From contig NC_085875.1 in assembly GCF_034702125.1 (NCBI RefSeq), forward strand, positions 41,774,770 to 41,838,769: 64,000 nucleotides of DNA, written 5' to 3'. This DNA is from Engraulis encrasicolus (lineage: Eukaryota > Chordata > Actinopteri > Clupeiformes > Engraulidae). The notes beneath the pieces were generated by a model. That model had not been told where the DNA came from, searched no databases, and saw only the letters and a list, made by a program, of their open reading frames with translations. How positions within the stretch are numbered: position 1 is the first letter of the stretch; each line of letters starts with the position of its first letter. Below, piece after piece: positions 60,701 through 64,000 of the stretch. Made by a program: the position numbers and the translations under genes.

Positions 60701-61959
60701 ATTGAGTTTTGATAAAATGTGTGTAGCTACTGTCTATTGGCTTGGCATTTTGATTTTGTCATCAATAGCCAAAATACACCAGATTTTAGACAAATAGGTT
60801 TTTTTAGCACTTCTTGACCATTTGGTGTCTTCCTGTTATCAATATAAGTAAGCATTAACCGTATACACATATTTTATTGGTCAGTATAAATATTTCCAGT
60901 TATATTCATAGTTTACTGCTTAGTTACAGCACTATGGCTTTGAGGTAATAGTCACTACCAAGCAAGTAAATACAGTATTTACAAAAAGGTAGACTGAACT
61001 TACTCTCGTCTTCCATCAATGAAGAGTTTATCATCATCACTCAGCTTCAAGTACCAGTCCCTTAGCTGAATTCCATCGATCTGTGAATCATGAACAAACA
61101 ATAGCAATGTCAACTCTACCAATGCCAAATAGTACTGCATCCAACTACAAAGACCTAACGTCACAACACTTCATTGGACCTTTAGAAGCATGAATCTTAA
61201 TGAATCAATCAATCAATCATTGAAATAAATAAAATAATTTTAAAAATGAGTTATCCATAAAAAATTATAGCAGATGCTCGCTTAAGTATAATTTAAAGAT
61301 CAGTGACTGATTCCTAACGTGCTACCTTGGTTTCGAGAGGACGGGCAAGAAGAGAACTCGAGGACATGAGCAGAGGAGGGGATGTTGAGACCCAGACCAT
61401 CTATTGACTCACCGTTTTTGGGTCGAGGTACTCTGAATCCTCGTGGGGGTCAGAGTCGTCTGTCCTCCTTCTCTGTGGAATGGCAAGGCGCGGAGAACAC
61501 AGTATGTCGCCATCCATACACTCGGGCTCTGTTGGTTTGTAGATTCGTGTGGGCACAAAAGAAGGCTTTCCATTGGCTGGTTTCTTCGACATTACAGCAG
61601 GGCTGTTGCCTTCTGATTGGCTGTCTAACATGGAGCTGTCACTGCAGACCCTGTCGTCTTCGTTTGGGATGTTATAAGTCTGATTCACAGACATACGCAT
61701 GGGTGGTTCCAGTGCCATGCCATTTCCTAGTGGAAGTGAAACAGCATCAGTTTGTGTCCTTGAAAGAGCTAGAAAACACTGAGCCGGTGTGAAAAGCGGT
61801 CTGGTGGTTACCCAGATGTGAGAACCACAGTGATTGGTCGGGAGGGACAGAACACATTTGTTCTTCATCACTGTGGGTTCATTTCGAAGGCAGATGGCTT
61901 GCAACACCCGTTTCATATCACTGATATGCATCAAGAAGATCCAGCGGGAAAAACAAAAA

Positions 61960-62008
<49 letters not shown>

Positions 62009-63310
62009 CCCACTCCCAGCACAGCCAGTATTGATCACAGGTAGGAAAATTACTATATTTACAAAATAGTACAAACGAGACAACGAACAGGATGGTGTGG
62101 TGCAGAGCCGTTTAGGCTCTGGTGTGGTGGAGGAAAACAAACACAGCACAGACTCACCTCTGCTGTTCTGAATTTGCTTTACAGGGCAGGATTTCAGGGG
62201 TCGGGGGTCAGGTGTTTTTTTCAGCGTGGCAAATATTTTAGCAGGAGATTGGGCGACCGGCAGCCTCTCCAGCATAACGCACGGATCTGTAGGACACATA
62301 AAGACTCATATATGCTGTGTGACAATGACGTTTTAATAGTAGCAAGGTGGGGCAATGACGGCTAATGCCACTTATTGCATGGATTCATTTGTTGTTGTTG
62401 TTTGTTTTCAGTTGACTATCTAAGACACGTACATTGCTGATTGGTGCATTTTGATGCTGATTTTTGATGCATTGCAGTACATAAATGACCAATTACAACC
62501 ATACTTAATATATTTATTATAGGCATTAGTTGTATGACCACCTAACGCCTGAGCCCAAAAAAACGTCATTGATCCACATAGACATGAATGGACACCCCAT
62601 CCAACGGTTTCTCTATATTACTCAGTGATGGCATGCCCATAAAACTCACTGTTTTGAAGAATCTGGGAAGGGGGGAGGGCTGGATCGATGTTGTTGATTT
62701 CACACTGAATTCCGTGGGGCTCCTCGTTTAGCTCTGCGTTGTTTCTCTCAGATGACAGGGGTGATTCGGGGGAATTTGGTGGAGATAACGTAAGTGTTAT
62801 CCCTTCCCTGCCATCCGAAGACGATGGGTACTGCTCGATATCCATATTTTCCAAATCCCTATGTGACTGCACGAATCCATGTGATGGTGGCAGCTCTTCG
62901 CGTACAGCGAAGTTCTTCGTAGGGGTATTTGACACTTTGGCTTTCATCCTAGCGAATATCTTCACGGGGGATTCCCACTGCCTATTGCCAGCTGTTCTCA
63001 GAGCAGAGATTGATGGATGAACAGATGCATCACCACTCAAACCCATGCCGTTTTCGGATATGTGACTAAGCCCAAAGCTGATGTCTGGACTTGTATTTTC
63101 GCGACTCGTGGAATTGAATACGTGTGTCCCAAGAAAACGGTCGGGCATCACCGAAGGGTGTCTTTTCCCGTCATGGCAAATGACTTTCGGTTTGGCGGAG
63201 TCTTTTCCATGAGTGTAAACATCTCTGGAGGGTGTCTGTCGAGGCGTGCGTCCGTAGACAGGCGGGGCATTGTTCCCATAAAAATTGCGTTTAGACGGTG
63301 ACAAGTACAT
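51623..63310 (-). CDS. mis18bp1: mis18bp1 (M18BP1/KNL2), Mis18-binding centromere licensing factor
   Basis: Brings the Mis18 complex and HJURP to centromeres so that CENP-A is replaced after mitosis. Sixteen exons on the minus strand give 1,170 residues (human 1,132). Order: N-terminal region with SPVKIFARMKAK (exon 1) and SPAKIFATLKK (exon 2); SANTA domain about 369-465 (exons 4-6); CENP-C-like motif about 513-530 (exon 8); a long basic, Ser-rich exon 10 with 39-residue AT-hook repeats; Myb/SANT domain about 925-975 split across exons 10/11; conserved GTLKRRQQIRNVLDQLPKDG (exon 12), VKTPKCLHISPGM (exon 13), and acidic YYFTDDD end. Every junction keeps frame. Start ATG at 63308-63310. tpp1 follows 1.3 kb downstream on the same strand. 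Confidence 0.95.
51816..51876 (-). CDS. mis18bp1: mis18bp1 exon 15
   Basis: Reads PKNKENYIPTPVKATQKTRV; TP-rich like the human TPTPRRKTPF segment. Donor gtatgt. Confidence 0.85.
51908..52083 (-). mobile_element. tRNA-derived SINE, third family (minus strand)
   Basis: Minus-strand head GGCCCTACCGTGGCTGATAT with a B box (GGGTTTGATTCTC) and a tail containing CTGCCCTGTCTCACAA and AATAAAGGCTGAAAAGCC. In mis18bp1 intron 14. Confidence 0.75.
52213..52316 (+). mobile_element. tRNA-derived SINE fragment (plus strand)
   Basis: Head GCCTTGGCCGTGGCTCAAAC, B box GGGTTCGACTTC, short body and an AATAAAGCTAAA tail. Confidence 0.65.
52553..52625 (-). CDS. mis18bp1: mis18bp1 exon 14
   Basis: Reads RANDDKYAFRCQNDLKRRGG then KGSAK; matches human RNDCDKYVFRMQKTHKSKGG. 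Confidence 0.9.
52928..53064 (-). CDS. mis18bp1: mis18bp1 exon 13
   Basis: Reads LSMADDEDHPLSLPMTPKTP then GVKTPKCLHISPGMIPSLN; human has VKTPQCQHVSPGMLGSIN. Confidence 0.95.
53134..53292. mobile_element. hAT MITE (CAGTGTTTCCCG end)
   Basis: Left end CAGTGTTTCCCGCAG, right end GCCTGGAAACCCTG; 8-bp flanks ACACTACT and CTACTACT agree at six positions. Confidence 0.65.
53436..53573. mobile_element. 138-bp hAT MITE, perfect 8-bp target duplication
   Basis: Ends CAGTGTTG and CAACACTG; flanks TCATTAGG on both sides (53428-53435, 53574-53581). The interior is repeats of AGTTCA/GAACTAG in both directions. Confidence 0.92.
53736..53890 (-). CDS. mis18bp1: mis18bp1 exon 12
   Basis: Reads KEAPVITAKAGTLKRRQQIR then NVLDQLPKDGYDDAFASSPM and NMASTKM; human has GTLKRKQQMREFLEQLPKDD. 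Confidence 0.95.
54051..54360. mobile_element. MITE with about 47-bp inverted ends
   Basis: Left GTGCGTTCCAATATGTGACC, right reverse complement GTGCGTTCCAATATGCGACC; both continue with TTGCGTCCTCCACTTG. Target duplication unclear. Confidence 0.85.
54548..54720 (-). CDS. mis18bp1: mis18bp1 exon 11 (Myb/SANT end)
   Basis: Reads AVSSLPTYVPTFWANVALKV then GSRSAEECQEQHAFKQQ and KRTKTKKNEP; matches human [21 protein letters not shown]. Confidence 0.95.
55270..56362 (-). CDS. mis18bp1: mis18bp1 exon 10 (AT-hook repeats, Myb start)
   Basis: A 1,093-bp exon. After DHCPSPSSQEEGMMHLVRKA it becomes very basic and Ser-rich, then has four to five 39-residue units headed REFLSVSETDQEV, two of which carry RGRPRKK AT-hooks, and ends EWTAEELRKLDE, the first Myb/SANT helix. 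Confidence 0.93.
55620..55853 (-). repeat. mis18bp1: two near-identical 117-bp coding repeats in mis18bp1
   Basis: Tandem units 55620-55736 and 55737-55853 differ at only a few positions; each encodes one AT-hook unit. Weaker units flank them on both sides. Confidence 0.9.
56573..56642 (-). CDS. mis18bp1: mis18bp1 exon 9
   Basis: Reads PASTAGKGQSQKQNMKKARV then TQK. Basic linker; assigned by matching phases on both sides. Confidence 0.78.
57585..59409. mobile_element. 1.8-kb non-autonomous DNA element in mis18bp1 intron 8
   Basis: Left end CAGGGTATCTGC with AATTTAATGCTTTTTAATAC; right end AATGCTTTTTAATGTCCCGC then GGGGACCCTG, inverted to the left; 5-bp direct flanks TTTAT. No recognisable transposase in the interior. 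Confidence 0.55.
59413..59488 (+). mobile_element. LINE-type 3' tail with TTCTA repeats
   Basis: ATTGTACAATGTCAATAAAG followed by GCTTTC and TATTC repeats, the usual 3' end of fish L2-like retrotransposons. It abuts the 1.8-kb element. Confidence 0.55.
59549..59709 (-). CDS. mis18bp1: mis18bp1 exon 8 (CENP-C-like motif)
   Basis: Contains VSRSGRILKSPMEYWKGARV. The spacing R-S-x-R-x(4)-P-x-x-Y-W matches the CENP-C motif that reads the CENP-A nucleosome, and is known from KNL2 of birds, frogs, fish and plants but not eutherian M18BP1. It ends NVTIYHDYSMAEGD. Confidence 0.93.
59950..60047 (-). CDS. mis18bp1: mis18bp1 exon 7
   Basis: Reads QRKKIKPEKAFVPTKRKPIP then EPKLEKWTPLLS; basic linker. 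Confidence 0.88.
60130..60220 (-). CDS. mis18bp1: mis18bp1 exon 6 (SANTA end)
   Basis: Reads LPLAFRKKFLYGFPKTWQTH then LQAYVKEHN; the FxxGFPxxW signature closes SANTA. Confidence 0.96.
60389..60510 (-). CDS. mis18bp1: mis18bp1 exon 5 (SANTA)
   Basis: Reads DLKIPWHSSVIVERIANNVL then KTASGKLYVLIGKMC; matches human [20 protein letters not shown]. Confidence 0.96.
61004..61080 (-). CDS. mis18bp1: mis18bp1 exon 4 (SANTA start)
   Basis: Reads IDGIQLRDWYLKLSDDDKLF then IDGRR, the opening strand pair of the SANTA domain. Confidence 0.95.
61413..61726 (-). CDS. mis18bp1: mis18bp1 exon 3
   Basis: Begins GNGMALEPPMRMSVNQTYNI, continues with KPSFVPTRIYKPTEPEC and LCSPRLAIPQRRR, and ends EYLDPKT; disordered region before SANTA. 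Confidence 0.9.
61963..62004 (+). repeat. (CA)n microsatellite
   Basis: About 21 CA units in mis18bp1 intron 2. Confidence 0.95.
62158..62286 (-). CDS. mis18bp1: mis18bp1 exon 2
   Basis: Reads PCVMLERLPVAQSPAKIFAT then LKKTPDPRPLKSCPVKQIQN and SR; carries a second SPxKIF motif. Confidence 0.88.
62650..63310 (-). CDS. mis18bp1: mis18bp1 exon 1
   Basis: Starts MYLSPSKRNFYGNNAPPVYG and includes NRQWESPVKIFARMKAKV, the block corresponding to human ESPGKIFLRMKEKV. Otherwise Ser/Pro-rich and disordered. Donor gtgagt. Confidence 0.93.
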
Positions 63311-64000
63311 GACTATTGTACACTTGGAGGACTTACGTCTTGCCAGTGAACTAGCACCGCCCAGCTAGTCAACACCATGAAGAGGGGTAACAAAATGTGC
63401 TCGAAATAGTGGGATCGAAGATTAACAACTTCCGTGTAGTTTCAAATCCAACAAAGGATTCGTGTCCATTTCGTAGTCCTTGACTAGGATTAGTGGCTAC
63501 GTTTCTGAGACACCTACTAAAACACTCGACGCTTAGTAACTATGCACAAGTATGCAGTGCTATCGGTCCCGTTAGCATCCGAGTGCCCCTCAAAAGGCTA
63601 AACATATAAAAAACATATATCTTCGACTTAATAGCGACCAAAAGAAAATTGTAAAACTAAGTGTGATTAAAGACACATTTACCGTGAATTCTAATAAGAA
63701 ATCATGTAAGCGTATGAAACAAGAACCAAAAACAACCCTCCGTTTGAATTTTTCCGCGCTGGTATGTTTTTTTGCGTCATTTCCGGACAAAAAACTAGGC
63801 TCGTGGGAAGTACGTCATCAGCACGCGCATTGACTGCTGTAAACATAGTGGAGTCTCTGTGATAAAAAAGCACGTTGGTACAGGTAGTGTTGTTATCGAG
63901 CCAAACATAAATTATCCATGGTTTCCAATCTATTCGCTACCTCAGTGGTTTAGAAAATTACAAGAGGATGTAATGCGCTCGTTGGTATTCCCCTGTCCCA
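63311..64000. other. mis18bp1 upstream region
   Basis: CpG-containing unique sequence with the motifs noted at 63743-63817. No coding exon of another gene is recognisable up to the window end. Confidence 0.5.
63743..63759. promoter_or_regulatory. E2F/CDE-like and CHR-like pair upstream of mis18bp1
   Basis: TTTGAA (63743-63748, CHR type) and TTTCCGCGC (63751-63759, E2F/CDE type) about 440 bases upstream of the mis18bp1 ATG. Nearby are an ETS-like TTTCCGG (63780-63786) and a CRE-like TACGTCA (63811-63817). Fits a cell-cycle promoter, but only by motif. Confidence 0.4.

Noticed and set aside
63332..63340. Donor-like gtaagt 27 bases upstream of the mis18bp1 ATG (minus strand)
   Set aside because: Could mark an alternative 5' UTR splice, but no matching acceptor is evident and the ATG at 63310 begins an intact exon.

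Overview
The window is nuclear DNA of a teleost fish. It has multi-exon vertebrate genes with GT-AG introns, dense CA/GT and CT/GA microsatellites, tRNA-derived SINEs, many small inverted-repeat transposons of hAT and TTAA type, and one nearly complete Tc1 element. The species cannot be told from the sequence. I rebuilt five protein-coding genes exon by exon; every exon joins in frame. Gene names come from recalled vertebrate family sequences, not from a database search.

Layout: (1) 1-16701, + strand: 3' two thirds of evl (Ena/VASP-like actin regulator). The EVH1 exons lie upstream of the window. It includes a 975-bp symmetric cassette exon. (2) 19679-25654, - strand: degs2 (sphingolipid delta4-desaturase/C4-hydroxylase), complete in three exons. 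(3) 27466-36590, + strand: yy1 (zinc-finger Polycomb/enhancer factor), complete in five exons, with transposon-filled introns, including a Tc1 element at 33684-35290 nested in an older MITE. (4) 40166-50315, - strand: tpp1 (lysosomal tripeptidyl peptidase 1), complete in 13 exons. (5) 51623-63310, - strand: mis18bp1 (M18BP1/KNL2, centromere licensing), complete in 16 exons.

The order and orientation evl(+)-degs2(-)-yy1(+) is the one known from human 14q32, so this is an ancient syntenic block. In human, tpp1 and mis18bp1 lie elsewhere. The five genes share no pathway. The strongest local regulatory signals match the gene beside them: paired CLEAR-type E-boxes before the lysosomal gene tpp1, a nine-core YY1-site cluster in yy1's own first intron, and an E2F/CHR-like pair before the cell-cycle gene mis18bp1.

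Most of the novelty is inside known genes and repeats: the large low-complexity evl cassette, fresh 117-bp AT-hook repeats and a CENP-C-like motif in mis18bp1, two copies of a mobile element carrying telomere-like TTAGGG tracts, several MITEs dated by exact target-site duplications, and a strong excess of the palindrome TAGGCCTA. I saw no prokaryotic-type system, CRISPR array or viral gene.
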